From assembly GCA_934365945.1 (NCBI GenBank), contig CAKRNE010000006.1, positions 70,704 to 134,703 on the forward strand: a DNA stretch of 64,000 bases. The letters run 5' to 3'. Each line of letters starts with the position of its first letter. Within the stretch, counting starts at the first letter, position 1. The DNA comes from an uncultured Agathobacter sp. Lineage in GTDB: Bacteria; Bacillota; Clostridia; Lachnospirales; Lachnospiraceae. This document shows, in pieces, positions 17,549-25,750 of the stretch. The notes under the pieces were generated by a model. That model saw nothing but the letters and a program-made list of their open reading frames with translations. It searched no databases and had not been told where the DNA came from. The position numbers were made by a program, and so were the translations under genes.

Positions 17549-18284
17549 TGAGCGCCTCGACGATTTGTGCCGCAAGGGCTACAGACTCATACAGGATCCA
17601 AAGCTGTTCTGCTTCGGCATAGACGCCGTGCTTTTATCTGACTATGCAAAGGTAAAGCGCGGCGAGCGTGCTGTGGATTTGTGCACCGGAAACGGTGTGA
17701 TTCCGATACTTCTTGAGGCAAAGAATAGCGGAGCGCATTACAGCGGGCTCGAGCTTCAGCCGCAGTGCGCAGATCTGGCAAGAAGAAGTGTGAAATATAA
17801 CCATCTCGAGGACAAGGTGACCATAGAAGAGGGCGATGTGTGCAATGCATCAGAGATTTTCGGACGCGAATCCGTGGAGGTGGTGACGGTAAATCCACCG
17901 TATATGATAGGCCAGCACGGCATCAAAAATGCAGATGATGCCATGACTATAGCGCGCCACGAGGTCAGGTGTACACTGGATGACATAGTCAGGGAGAGTG
18001 CGAAAATGCTCAAATTCAACGGGCGTTTTTACATGGTTCACAGACCGTTCAGGCTTGCAGAGATTTTTGGCACGATGATGAAATATCATATCGAGCCAAA
18101 GCGCATGCGCCTTGTACATCCTTACGCGGACAGGGAGCCGAACATGGTGCTCATAGAGGGACTCAAGGGCGGCAAAAGCCGTATCACCATAGAAAAACCG
18201 TTAGTTGTATACAAGGAGCCTAATGTATACACGGATGAGATATATGAGATATACGGCGATAAGCCCCGGAATAACGGAAAATAA
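17526..18284 (+). CDS. trmN6: tRNA1(Val) (adenine(37)-N6)-methyltransferase family
   Basis: About 252 residues (YabB/TrmN6). SAM motif VDLCTGNGVIPI, and catalytic VNPPYM (NPPY motif of N6-adenine methyltransferases). The start at ATG 17526 gives the conserved N-terminus ERLDDL..GYRLIQDP..FCFGIDAVLL; the frame is open upstream but only as a shadow of the yaaT tail. Gene order yaaT-yabB-rsmI is as in Bacillus. Confidence 0.92.
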   Translation: MEALIHSNERLDDLCRKGYRLIQDPKLFCFGIDAVLLSDYAKVKRGERAVDLCTGNGVIPILLEAKNSGAHYSGLELQPQCADLARRSVKYNHLEDKVTIEEGDVCNASEIFGRESVEVVTVNPPYMIGQHGIKNADDAMTIARHEVRCTLDDIVRESAKMLKFNGRFYMVHRPFRLAEIFGTMMKYHIEPKRMRLVHPYADREPNMVLIEGLKGGKSRITIEKPLVVYKEPNVYTDEIYEIYGDKPRNNGK

Positions 18285-18296
18285 CAGGAGAATCAT

Positions 18297-19133
18297 ATGA
18301 CAGGAACACTGTATCTGTGCGCAACTCCGATAGGAAATCTGGAGGATATCACATTCCGTGTGCTGCGCACACTTAAGGAGGTAGACCTCATCGCAGCGGA
18401 GGATACGAGAAACTCCATAAAGCTGCTCAATCATTTTGAGATAAAGACACCCATGACAAGCTATCATGAGTTTAACAAGATAGATAAAGCCTACCAGCTT
18501 GTAGCAAAGCTTAAGGAGGGCAAAAATATAGCTCTCATCACTGATGCCGGAACACCCGGCATTTCTGACCCGGGTGAGGACATAGTGCGCATCTGCTACG
18601 AACAGGGCGTGCCTGTTACCTCACTTCCCGGGGCAGCAGCGTGCATCACAGCACTCACCATGTCAGGCAGACCGACCAGACGATTTGCCTTTGAGGCATT
18701 TTTGCCGAGGGATAAAAAGGAGCGCGCACGCGTAATCGAGGAGCTCAAAAACGAGACTCGTACAATCATTATATACGAGGCGCCTCATCATCTTGTAAAG
18801 ACAGTCACAGAGCTTTATAATGCGCTTGGGGACAGAGAGCTTACCGTGTGCAGGGAGCTTACGAAAAAGCACGAGGAAAAGGTGCAGACTACATTTTCAG
18901 AGCTTTTGGAGCGTTCAAGGACGCAGGAGCCAAGAGGAGAGTATGTGCTTGTAATCTGTGGCAGAAATGTGGCTGAAATAGCAAAGGAGCAGCAGGAAAG
19001 CTGGGAAGCCATGCCGCTTGAAGAGCATATGGCACACTATGAGTCACAGGGCATTGACAGGAAGGAAGCCATGAAGCTCGTGGCAAAGGACAGAGGTGTC
19101 AGCAAGAGGGACATATACAAGCAGCTTCTGTAA
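18297..19133 (+). CDS. rsmI: 16S rRNA (cytidine(1402)-2'-O)-methyltransferase
   Basis: 278 residues. SAM tetrapyrrole-methylase fold: LYLCATPIGNLEDI at the N-terminus, AAEDTRN, SYHEFN, ITDAGTPGISDPG and the GEYVLVI strand. Modifies C1402 in the ribosomal decoding centre. Ribosome binding site AGGAG; 12 bp after trmN6. Confidence 0.96.
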   Translation: MTGTLYLCATPIGNLEDITFRVLRTLKEVDLIAAEDTRNSIKLLNHFEIKTPMTSYHEFNKIDKAYQLVAKLKEGKNIALITDAGTPGISDPGEDIVRICYEQGVPVTSLPGAAACITALTMSGRPTRRFAFEAFLPRDKKERARVIEELKNETRTIIIYEAPHHLVKTVTELYNALGDRELTVCRELTKKHEEKVQTTFSELLERSRTQEPRGEYVLVICGRNVAEIAKEQQESWEAMPLEEHMAHYESQGIDRKEAMKLVAKDRGVSKRDIYKQLL

Positions 19134-19174
19134 GCTGACAATATATACCTTGCAGCAGATAGTTAGGATTGGAT

Positions 19175-20536
19175 ATGAACGATATAAAACAGGACATTAA
19201 AAAACGACATAAAAACCTGACAGAGTTCAGATACATCGCAGTTGGCTTTTTTCTGATAATATTATCGGGGGCTATAATGCTCAGCCTTCCGTTTTCTTCA
19301 AGAGACGGACAGTGGACCAATTTTCTGGACTCATTTTTTACGGCAACAAGCGCAACCTGCGTGACAGGTCTTATTGTGTTTGACACCTTCACACACTGGA
19401 GCATCATAGGACAGCTCGTGATTCTCGTGCTGATACAGATAGGCGGCATGGGCTTCATCTCAATCGGTGTGGCATTTTCCATGCTTCTGCACAAAAAAAT
19501 CGGACTCAGACAGAGGGATTTGATGCAGGAGAGCATCAATGCACTCGAGATTGGCGGAATAGTAAGGCTTTTCAGGATAATAATAGGCGGAACCTTCCTT
19601 ATAGAGGGTATAGGAGCAGTGCTTTTAGCAATCCGCTTCATACCGGATTTTGGCATATTAAGAGGCATATATTTTTCGGTGTTCCACTCCATATCTGCAT
19701 TTTGCAACGCAGGCTTTGATTTGATGGGCATAAACGAGGAGTACTCATCGTTTACAAAATATGCCGCAGACCCATTGGTAAATATCACAATCATGCTGCT
19801 TATCATCATAGGCGGTATCGGTTTTACTGTATGGAATGAGGTCAGAACCAAAAAGCTTAAGCTTAGCAGATACTCGCTCCATGCCAAGATAGTAATATCA
19901 ACCACACTGATACTCGTCTTCGGCGGCGCACTGTTTATGTATATTTTTGAAAAAAGTAATACCATAGCAGGCATGGACACACCGGGGGCCGTATTTGCAT
20001 CGTTATTCGGCTCGGTTACGGCGAGAACGGCAGGCTTCAATACAGTAGACACAGCAGCACTGGCACCGGAGAGCAAGCTTTTGACTATAGTGCTCATGTT
20101 CATCGGAGGAAGCCCGGGCTCGACAGCCGGCGGAATCAAAACCACAACCATGGCGGTCATGATAATCTATATTGTTTCGTATCTGAGAGGAAGCAACGGC
20201 TGCAATGTGTTTGGCAGGAAAATAAGCAGTGAGGTAATCAAAAAGGCCGGAATGGTGCTTATCATCAATCTGGTGCTTGGTCTTACAGCGGTGATTGCTA
20301 TACTTGCCACGTCCAATATGAAGATGGACGATGTACTGTTTGAGGTATACTCTGCAATCAGTACAGTCGGCATGACAACAGGCATCACAAGGGATTTGAA
20401 TACAGCAGGACGCATAATTATCATAATTATGATGTATTGTGGAAGAATCGGAAGCATGACCTTTGTGCTTTCGTTTGTGCATAGACCGGAAAAAGCCAAT
20501 ATAGAGCTTCCGGAGGAAAAAGTTATCATTGGATAA
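19175..20536 (+). CDS. ktrB: potassium uptake transporter, membrane subunit (KtrB/TrkH family)
   Basis: About 453 residues with repeated membrane-pore-membrane units; selectivity-filter strands visible as ATCVTGLI, CNAGFD, TARTAGFNT and SAISTVGMTTG, each with the filter Gly, plus the SPGSTAGGIKTTT signature. Forms the K+ (or Na+-coupled K+) channel of Ktr. Twelve bases before ktrA, clearly one operon. ATG 19175 is preceded by AGGATTGG; TTG 19169 is an alternative two codons upstream. Confidence 0.95.
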   Translation: MNDIKQDIKKRHKNLTEFRYIAVGFFLIILSGAIMLSLPFSSRDGQWTNFLDSFFTATSATCVTGLIVFDTFTHWSIIGQLVILVLIQIGGMGFISIGVAFSMLLHKKIGLRQRDLMQESINALEIGGIVRLFRIIIGGTFLIEGIGAVLLAIRFIPDFGILRGIYFSVFHSISAFCNAGFDLMGINEEYSSFTKYAADPLVNITIMLLIIIGGIGFTVWNEVRTKKLKLSRYSLHAKIVISTTLILVFGGALFMYIFEKSNTIAGMDTPGAVFASLFGSVTARTAGFNTVDTAALAPESKLLTIVLMFIGGSPGSTAGGIKTTTMAVMIIYIVSYLRGSNGCNVFGRKISSEVIKKAGMVLIINLVLGLTAVIAILATSNMKMDDVLFEVYSAISTVGMTTGITRDLNTAGRIIIIIMMYCGRIGSMTFVLSFVHRPEKANIELPEEKVIIG

Positions 20537-20547
20537 GGAGAAACGCA

Positions 20548-21198
20548 ATGAAATCAATTTTAATTATTGGAATGGGTAAATTCGGACACCATCTGTGTGC
20601 GGATTTGATAAAAAACGGAAATGACATTATGGTGATGGACAAGGACGAGGCCAAGGTCAGAGACTTAATCTATGATGTGACCAAGGTTCAGATAGGTGAC
20701 TGTACCGACCCACAGGTCGTAAAGGCACTCGGAATCAACAATTTCGATTTGATTTTTGTATGCATCGGCACCAATTTCCAGAGCTCACTTGAGATAACGA
20801 GTCTCGTGAAGGAGATGGGCGGAAAATACGTCATCAGCAAGGCAAACAGAGATGTGCATGCCAAGTTCCTGCTTCGAAACGGTGCGGATGAGGTTATCTA
20901 TCCTGACCGCGACATGGCAGAACGCGTGGCAAAAAAATACAGCGCCAACCATGTACTCGACTATGTGGCATTAAATGACGATTACTCAATCTACGAGATA
21001 AATCCACCTGAAGACTGGGTAGGAAAGAGCATCAGGGAAAATGATGTGCGTCAGAAATACAATGTAAATATCGTTACAGTAAAGGAAGCCGGAAAGAAGC
21101 GAGTGCTTCCGCTGCCGGACTACGTGTTCAAGGCAGACGATGCAGTGATGGTGCTCGGACTGAATGCAGACGTGGACAAGCTGGTGCGCAAGCTATAA
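20548..21198 (+). CDS. ktrA: Trk/Ktr regulatory subunit with RCK domains
   Basis: 216 residues. N-terminal Rossmann nucleotide-binding RCK_N (ILIIGMGKFGHHL, DKDEAKV, GDCTDP) followed by RCK_C. It forms the cytosolic ring that gates KtrB in response to ATP/ADP; in Firmicutes RCK_C domains of Ktr proteins can also bind c-di-AMP, and a c-di-AMP phosphodiesterase (gdpP) lies 4.5 kb away. Confidence 0.95.
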   Translation: MKSILIIGMGKFGHHLCADLIKNGNDIMVMDKDEAKVRDLIYDVTKVQIGDCTDPQVVKALGINNFDLIFVCIGTNFQSSLEITSLVKEMGGKYVISKANRDVHAKFLLRNGADEVIYPDRDMAERVAKKYSANHVLDYVALNDDYSIYEINPPEDWVGKSIRENDVRQKYNVNIVTVKEAGKKRVLPLPDYVFKADDAVMVLGLNADVDKLVRKL

Positions 21199-21335
21199 AT
21201 ATAAGTTGACTATTCAGAAATACTGAGAATAGAAAATTATGAGTCAGCTTGCAAGTGCGCTGCAGTTTTGTCCTGAAGATGGCTCAAATAATAATTGGCA
21301 GCAATTAAAATTAAAAGAAGAAAGGATGGACACAT

Positions 21336-22070
21336 ATGGGAAACAATGACAGCAGTGTAGAAACATTTTTACAGTGGATAAAGGCTTCGGACAATATCGT
21401 ATTTTTCGGCGGAGCAGGTGTATCAACCGAGAGCGGCATACCTGATTTCAGAAGCGTGGACGGACTTTACAATCAGAAGTATGACTACCCGCCCGAGACC
21501 ATCCTGAGCCATACATTTTACAGGAAGCATCCGCAGGAGTTTTACCGCTTCTACCGTGACAAGATGCTCTGCCTTGATGCAGAGCCAAACATCACGCATT
21601 ACAAGCTTGCAGAGCTCGAAAAAGCAGGAAAGCTTAAGGGCGTTGTGACGCAGAACATAGATGGACTGCACCAGAAGGCCGGCAGCAAAAATGTAATGGA
21701 GCTGCACGGCAGCGTACTGAGAAACTACTGTGAGAGATGCTTGCAGTTTGTCAGTGCAGAGGAAATCCTCCACTCGACAGGCGTGCCGAAATGCCCAAAG
21801 TGCGGTGGCCCGGTAAAGCCGGATGTCGTATTGTACGAGGAGGGCTTAAATCAGAAAACGCTAGAGGATGCAATCTACTGCATCAGTCATGCAGATGTGC
21901 TCATAGTGGGAGGAACATCCCTTGCGGTATACCCGGCAGCAGGCCTAATAGACTATTACAACGGAAACAAGCTCGTACTCATCAACAAGTCCACCACACC
22001 GATGGACGCAAGAGCCGACCTTCTGATACAGCAGGGACTGGGCTCGGTATTTGAGCAGATAGAGGTGTAG
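21336..22070 (+). CDS. NAD-dependent protein deacylase (sirtuin)
   Basis: 244 residues, class U/III bacterial sirtuin. FFGGAGVSTESGIPDFRS (NAD site), TQNIDGLHQKAG, ELHGS with the catalytic His, and a four-Cys zinc site (CERC and CPKC). Removes acetyl groups from lysines with NAD as co-substrate. Good ribosome binding site (AAAGGATGG). Stands alone downstream of ktrBA. The term cobB is often applied to this family. Confidence 0.94.
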   Translation: MGNNDSSVETFLQWIKASDNIVFFGGAGVSTESGIPDFRSVDGLYNQKYDYPPETILSHTFYRKHPQEFYRFYRDKMLCLDAEPNITHYKLAELEKAGKLKGVVTQNIDGLHQKAGSKNVMELHGSVLRNYCERCLQFVSAEEILHSTGVPKCPKCGGPVKPDVVLYEEGLNQKTLEDAIYCISHADVLIVGGTSLAVYPAAGLIDYYNGNKLVLINKSTTPMDARADLLIQQGLGSVFEQIEV

Positions 22071-22146
22071 TATGAGGGCAAAATACCTTTTGACCCTCAT
22101 ATCATAGTATATAATATGGCAGATATAGGTAGAGAAGGAATATAGA

Positions 22147-22335
22147 ATGGATAAATACGCAGTAGGAGATATCGTAAAACTGAAAAAACCGCATCCGTGC
22201 GGCAGCAGCGAGTGGGAAATCATGCGTGTCGGCGCAGACTTCCGCCTGAAATGCATGGGCTGTGGGCACCAGGTTATGGTGCCGAGAAAGCTGGTCGAGA
22301 AGAATGACCGCGGCTTAACCAAGAAGCAGGCTTAG
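22147..22335 (+). CDS. DUF951 family small protein
   Basis: 62 residues, matching the length of this Firmicute family. Features: VGDIVKLKKPHPCGSSEW, KCMGCGHQVMVPR, with three cysteines that could hold a metal. Function unknown. In many Firmicutes the gene lies near rpsF-ssb-rpsR, as here. Confidence 0.9.
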   Translation: MDKYAVGDIVKLKKPHPCGSSEWEIMRVGADFRLKCMGCGHQVMVPRKLVEKNDRGLTKKQA

Positions 22336-22352
22336 ATAGAATAATAAAAACA

Positions 22353-22382
22353 GAGGTGCAGTTTACTGCACCTCGTCTTTTT
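22353..22382 (+). terminator. terminator after the DUF951 gene
   Basis: GAGGTGCAG (22353-22361) pairs with CTGCACCTC (22366-22374), followed by GTCTTTTTA. Confidence 0.9.
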
Positions 22383-22401
22383 ATATTCAGCCACAGAGTA
22401 A

Positions 22402-22674
22402 GGGACGTGCGCCGCGGACAGGGGGAGTGGACAGGCATACTTCCGCAAGAGCGCATAGCGAAGCTGCTTAGAGGCTGTAGAATTGTGCTACGAAGCACAG
22501 AAATGCCCCGGCATGGACGCCGGGGCAAGGAGCTATCGAGCCATGGAGGGCGAGTAGCGACGGTTTCGTCAGGCATAGAAAACCAAAAGCACAATTCGTA
22601 CAGCCACTTAGCAGCGAAGCGTAGCTCACGCGGAAGTATGCCTGTCCACTCCCCCTGTCCGTGGCGCACGTCCC
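22402..22674 (+). ncRNA. twoAYGGAY-type RNA element, copy 1, inside long inverted-repeat arms
   Basis: 273-bp structured element. The outer arms (from 22402 and ending 22674) pair over about 45 bp with few mismatches, and a second pairing block (GCATAGCGAAGCTGC..TAGAGGCTGTAG..AATTGTGCT with its partner near 22590-22630) continues inward. In the centre are two hairpins: GCCCCGGC-ATGGAC-GCCGGGGC and one with loop ATGGAG, followed by conserved GTTTCGTCA and CATAGAAAACC. Two hairpins with AYGGAY loops define the twoAYGGAY RNA motif (Weinberg and Breaker), whose function is unknown. It lies between the DUF951 terminator and the rpsF promoter, so it belongs to neither transcript obviously. Orientation taken from the loops. 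Confidence 0.75.
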
Positions 22675-22711
22675 GACCTAATAAAAAATAAAGAAAAAAT
22701 GCAAAAACCCC

Positions 22712-22740
22712 TTGAAAAGTGCCACGATTCATGTTATTAT
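22712..22740 (+). promoter_or_regulatory. promoter of rpsF-ssb-rpsR
   Basis: TTGAAA (22712-22717) and TATTAT (22735-22740) with 17-bp spacing, followed by a leader of about 65 bases to rpsF. Confidence 0.65.
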
Positions 22741-22814
22741 CTAGACTCGTGATATAAAATTCCTTGCTCATAATCAGATTTATGAGCCAGAGACCAAAAG
22801 GAGGTAACATTCGC

Positions 22815-23105
22815 ATGAACAAATATGAATTAGCACTCGTCGTTAGTGCAAAGATCGAGGATGATGCGAGAACAGCAGTAGTCGAGAAGGCAAAAGAGTA
22901 CATCACACGTGCCGGCGGTACTGTTACAGAAGTTGAGGAGGCTGGTAAGAAGAGATTAGCTTACGAGATTCAGCACATGACTGAGGCCTTTTATTACTTC
23001 ATCCAGTTCGATGCTGAGGGAACAGTCCCAGCAGAAATCGAGCAGGACGTTCGTATCATGGACAATGTTCTTCGTTTCTTATGCGTTAGAAAAGACGAGG
23101 CATAG
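22815..23105 (+). CDS. rpsF: 30S ribosomal protein S6
   Basis: 96 residues beginning MNKYELALVVSAKI, with the S6 fold (YEIQHMTEAFYYFIQF, LRFLCVRKDE). ATG 22815 has AAAGGAGG upstream at about 10 bases. First gene of the conserved rpsF-ssb-rpsR operon; S6 pairs with S18 in the small subunit. Confidence 0.97.
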   Translation: MNKYELALVVSAKIEDDARTAVVEKAKEYITRAGGTVTEVEEAGKKRLAYEIQHMTEAFYYFIQFDAEGTVPAEIEQDVRIMDNVLRFLCVRKDEA

Positions 23106-23129
23106 TATAAGAAAATAGGAGATTGTATT

Positions 23130-23573
23130 ATGAACAAAGTAATACTTATGGGTAGATTAACCAGAGACGCAGAAATCCGCTATGCCCAGGGGGATAACTC
23201 ACTTGCAATAGCAAGATTTTCACTTGCAGTAGACAGACGCTACAGCAAAAATGCAGAGGAGCAGTCAACGGATTTCATCAACTGCGTAGCTTTTGGAAAG
23301 ATAGCAGAATTTTTTGAGAGATTTGGCCGTAAAGGAACAAAATTTGTTGTTGAGGGTCGAATCCAGACCGGCAGCTATACAAACAAGGACGGACAGAAGG
23401 TATACACCACTGACGTCGTAGTGGAGAATGCAGAGTTTGCAGAGTCCAAATCAGCCGCATCAGGAAATGCAGGCGGATTTGCACCGGCAGACAGACCTGC
23501 ACCTAGCCAGGCTGCTGGGGATGGCTTCATGAACATTCCGGACGGAATCGACGAGGAGCTTCCATTCAATTAG
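23130..23573 (+). CDS. ssb: single-stranded DNA-binding protein
   Basis: 147 residues. OB-fold with MNKVILMGRLTRDAEIRY, DFINCVAFGKIAEF and GRIQTGSYTNKDG; a Gly/Ala/Pro-rich linker follows; the acidic tip ends DEELPFN, which docks replication and repair partners. Between rpsF and rpsR as in most Firmicutes. Confidence 0.97.
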   Translation: MNKVILMGRLTRDAEIRYAQGDNSLAIARFSLAVDRRYSKNAEEQSTDFINCVAFGKIAEFFERFGRKGTKFVVEGRIQTGSYTNKDGQKVYTTDVVVENAEFAESKSAASGNAGGFAPADRPAPSQAAGDGFMNIPDGIDEELPFN

Positions 23574-23612
23574 TAGTGTCCACAAGGACAAATATTCAAG
23601 GAGGTAACAAAA

Positions 23613-23870
23613 ATGGCTTACAATAAATCAGCTGATGGTTCATCAATGAAGAGAAGACCAATGCGTAGAAGAAAAAAAGTCTGCGTATTCTGTGGAAAAG
23701 ACAATGTCATTGATTACAAAGATACAAACAAATTAAAGAGATACATCTCTGAGAGAGGAAAAATCCTTCCACGCCGTATCACAGGAAACTGTGCAAAGCA
23801 CCAGAGAGCTCTTACAGTAGCAATCAAGAGAGCACGTCATCTTGCTCTTATGCCATACGTTTGCGAATAA
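23613..23870 (+). CDS. rpsR: 30S ribosomal protein S18
   Basis: 85 residues: [32 protein letters not shown] and TGNCAKHQR. It contains the two N-terminal cysteines (CVFC) plus Cys before AKH, so this is the zinc-binding (C+) form. Ribosome binding site AAGGAGG. Confidence 0.97.
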   Translation: MAYNKSADGSSMKRRPMRRRKKVCVFCGKDNVIDYKDTNKLKRYISERGKILPRRITGNCAKHQRALTVAIKRARHLALMPYVCE

Positions 23871-23886
23871 GATAAATGTATGATAG

Positions 23887-23918
23887 GCCCGACTACCTGA
23901 TGGTGGTCGGGCTTTTTT
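23887..23918 (+). terminator. terminator of the rpsF operon
   Basis: GCCCGACTACC with GGTGGTCGGGC (23902-23912), then TTTTTT. Confidence 0.93.
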
Positions 23919-24023
23919 AGGTTAAAAACGTTTTATGTTTAAAAAATTAATATTTGTTGCATAATCAAATTACATAGTATAAAATGAATATAAAACAAAT
24001 ACTAATAAAAAGGGAGGGTACAA

Positions 24024-24467
24024 ATGGATACATACATTGTTTTCTGGTTGGCAGCCACCGTAGTTTTTGTTTTAGTTGAGCTTATGACAGTCGGGCTCAC
24101 CTCCATATGGTTTGCGGCAGGCTCATTTGTAGCGTTTATAGTCGCACTGCTTGGCGGCAATGTCGTAGTTCAGGGGATTGCATTTATACTCGTTTCAGTC
24201 GTGCTTTTAGCTCTCACAAAGCCATGGGCGGGGAAGTACATCAATTCCAGGACAGTAAAGACAAACGTGGACAGTCTGGTCGGAGAAAGAGCTGTGCTCA
24301 CCGAGGATGCTGACAGCATCAGGCAGACAGGAAAAGCCGTTGTAAACGGCCAGGAGTGGACAGTCAGACCGCAGGACGAGACCCAGGTCATAAGAAAAGG
24401 CGAGCTTATCGAGGTAGTAAAGATAAGCGGAGTAAAACTAATTGTAAAAAGGGTAAAGGAGGCCTAA
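24024..24467 (+). CDS. NfeD family membrane protein
   Basis: 147 residues. Three transmembrane segments in the first 75 residues (FWLAATVVFVLVELMTVG, FVAFIVALLGG, IAFILVSVVLLALT) and a C-terminal OB-fold (GERAVL..GKAVVNGQEWTV..VVKISGVKLIVKR), as in the NfeD1b type. It is paired with an SPFH protein gene 6 bp downstream, the standard NfeD-stomatin operon thought to organise membrane microdomains. Confidence 0.92.
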   Translation: MDTYIVFWLAATVVFVLVELMTVGLTSIWFAAGSFVAFIVALLGGNVVVQGIAFILVSVVLLALTKPWAGKYINSRTVKTNVDSLVGERAVLTEDADSIRQTGKAVVNGQEWTVRPQDETQVIRKGELIEVVKISGVKLIVKRVKEA

Positions 24468-24473
24468 CCGGAA

Positions 24474-25409
24474 ATGGAAGGATTAATAGCACTTGCAGTG
24501 TTACTCGTAATCGTACTTATAGTACTGGTAAACTGCATCAAAATCGTGCCACAGGCACACGCAATGGTAATTGAGCGTTTGGGAGGATATCTCACCACAT
24601 GGAGCGTAGGACTTCACCTCAAGGTGCCATTTATCGACAGAATAGCAAAGAGAGTCATCTTAAAGGAGCAGGTGGTAGATTTCCCACCACAGCCTGTAAT
24701 CACAAAGGATAATGTAACAATGCAGATAGACACTGTAGTATATTTCCAGATTACAGATCCAAAGCTCTATGCATACGGAGTAGAGAATCCAATCATGGCA
24801 ATTGAGAATCTCACAGCCACAACACTTCGTAACATCATCGGAGACTTGGAGCTTGATGAGACACTCACCAGCCGTGAGACAATCAATACCAAGATGCGCG
24901 CAACACTCGATGTGGCAACAGACCCATGGGGCATCAAGGTAAACCGTGTCGAGCTCAAGAACATCATACCTCCAAAGGCTATTCAGGATGCCATGGAGAA
25001 GCAGATGAAGGCAGAGCGTGAGAGACGAGAGGCCATTCTTCGTGCAGAGGGTGAGAAAAAGTCAACAATCCTTGTTGCAGAGGGAAATAAAGAGTCAGTC
25101 ATCCTCGATGCAGAGGCTGAAAAGCAGGCAGCCATCCTTCGCGCAGAGGCAAAGAAGGAGGCAACAATCCAGGAGGCAGCAGGTCAGGCAGAGGCTATCC
25201 TCAAGATACAGCAGGCCAACGCAGACGGACTGCGCATGTTAAAGGAAGCAAATCCGGACAACGCAGTGCTCCAGATAAAGAGCTTAGAGGCATTTGCCAA
25301 GGCAGCAGACGGCAAGGCTACAAAGATAATCATCCCTTCAGAGATTCAGGGAATAGCAGGTCTTACAAAGTCGATTGCAGAGATAGCTGCGGATAAGACT
25401 GAGAAGTAA
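24474..25409 (+). CDS. SPFH/stomatin-type protein (QmcA/paraslipin-like)
   Basis: 311 residues. One N-terminal membrane anchor (LIALAVLLVIVLIVLVN), the SPFH domain (PQAHAMVIERLGGYL, VDFPPQPVITKDNVTM, ATTLRNIIGDLELDETL) and a long Ala/Glu/Lys helix (REAILRAEGEKK, AEKQAAILRAEAKKEA) that oligomerises. Acts as a membrane scaffold together with NfeD. Confidence 0.93.
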   Translation: MEGLIALAVLLVIVLIVLVNCIKIVPQAHAMVIERLGGYLTTWSVGLHLKVPFIDRIAKRVILKEQVVDFPPQPVITKDNVTMQIDTVVYFQITDPKLYAYGVENPIMAIENLTATTLRNIIGDLELDETLTSRETINTKMRATLDVATDPWGIKVNRVELKNIIPPKAIQDAMEKQMKAERERREAILRAEGEKKSTILVAEGNKESVILDAEAEKQAAILRAEAKKEATIQEAAGQAEAILKIQQANADGLRMLKEANPDNAVLQIKSLEAFAKAADGKATKIIIPSEIQGIAGLTKSIAEIAADKTEK

Positions 25410-25450
25410 TTAGAATTAATTAAATCAATACCAAAAGATGAGAGCACACG

Positions 25451-25494
25451 AAAAGCATCGCATGTATATGTAATAGATATATGCGGTGCTTTTT
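25451..25494 (+). terminator. terminator of the nfeD-SPFH operon
   Basis: AAAAGCA.CGCAT..ATAT pairs with ATATATGCG.TGCTTTT with one mismatch, then TTAAATTG. Confidence 0.8.
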
Positions 25495-25501
25495 AAATTG
25501 C

Positions 25502-25669
25502 GTTACTGTTCACACCTAACAGTGTGACCAGCAACGATTACAGCCCATTTAAAATGCCTCCCATAATCACAACTGATAAATATAGTACTAGGAATAATCC
25601 CCACAAAGTGGTATACTCTCTAGTAGGTATATCAATCGATGCGGGTTGCACAAGGGTGTGACCGGTAAC
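25502..25669 (+). promoter_or_regulatory. gdpP upstream region with three GTGTGACC(A/G)G(C/T)AAC motifs
   Basis: A 14-bp motif occurs three times: inverted at 25502-25515, direct at 25522-25535 and direct at 25656-25669. The first two form a hairpin (12 of 14 positions pair). The region ends 80 bases before gdpP. Could be a binding site cluster or part of a structured leader; not a riboswitch I recognise. Confidence 0.4.
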
Positions 25670-25750
25670 TATAAATTTGTAGTACATTCCGAAACCGGAA
25701 TCGTTTCGCTGGCAGAATCAGCGTTACGCACCGGGGATAAGGAGAGTAAA

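Noticed and set aside
19099..20160. 353-residue minus-strand frame opposite ktrB
   Set aside because: Shadow of the hydrophobic potassium transporter gene, which has all family motifs on the plus strand.
22090..22115. TTGACC/TATAAT promoter before the DUF951 gene
   Set aside because: The spacing is only 14 bp; the TATAAT may be real but the -35 assignment is not supported.
22274..22906. Open frames on both strands across the twoAYGGAY element
   Set aside because: They follow from the long inverted repeat and GC-rich stems; no ribosome binding sites and they cross a terminator and the rpsF promoter.
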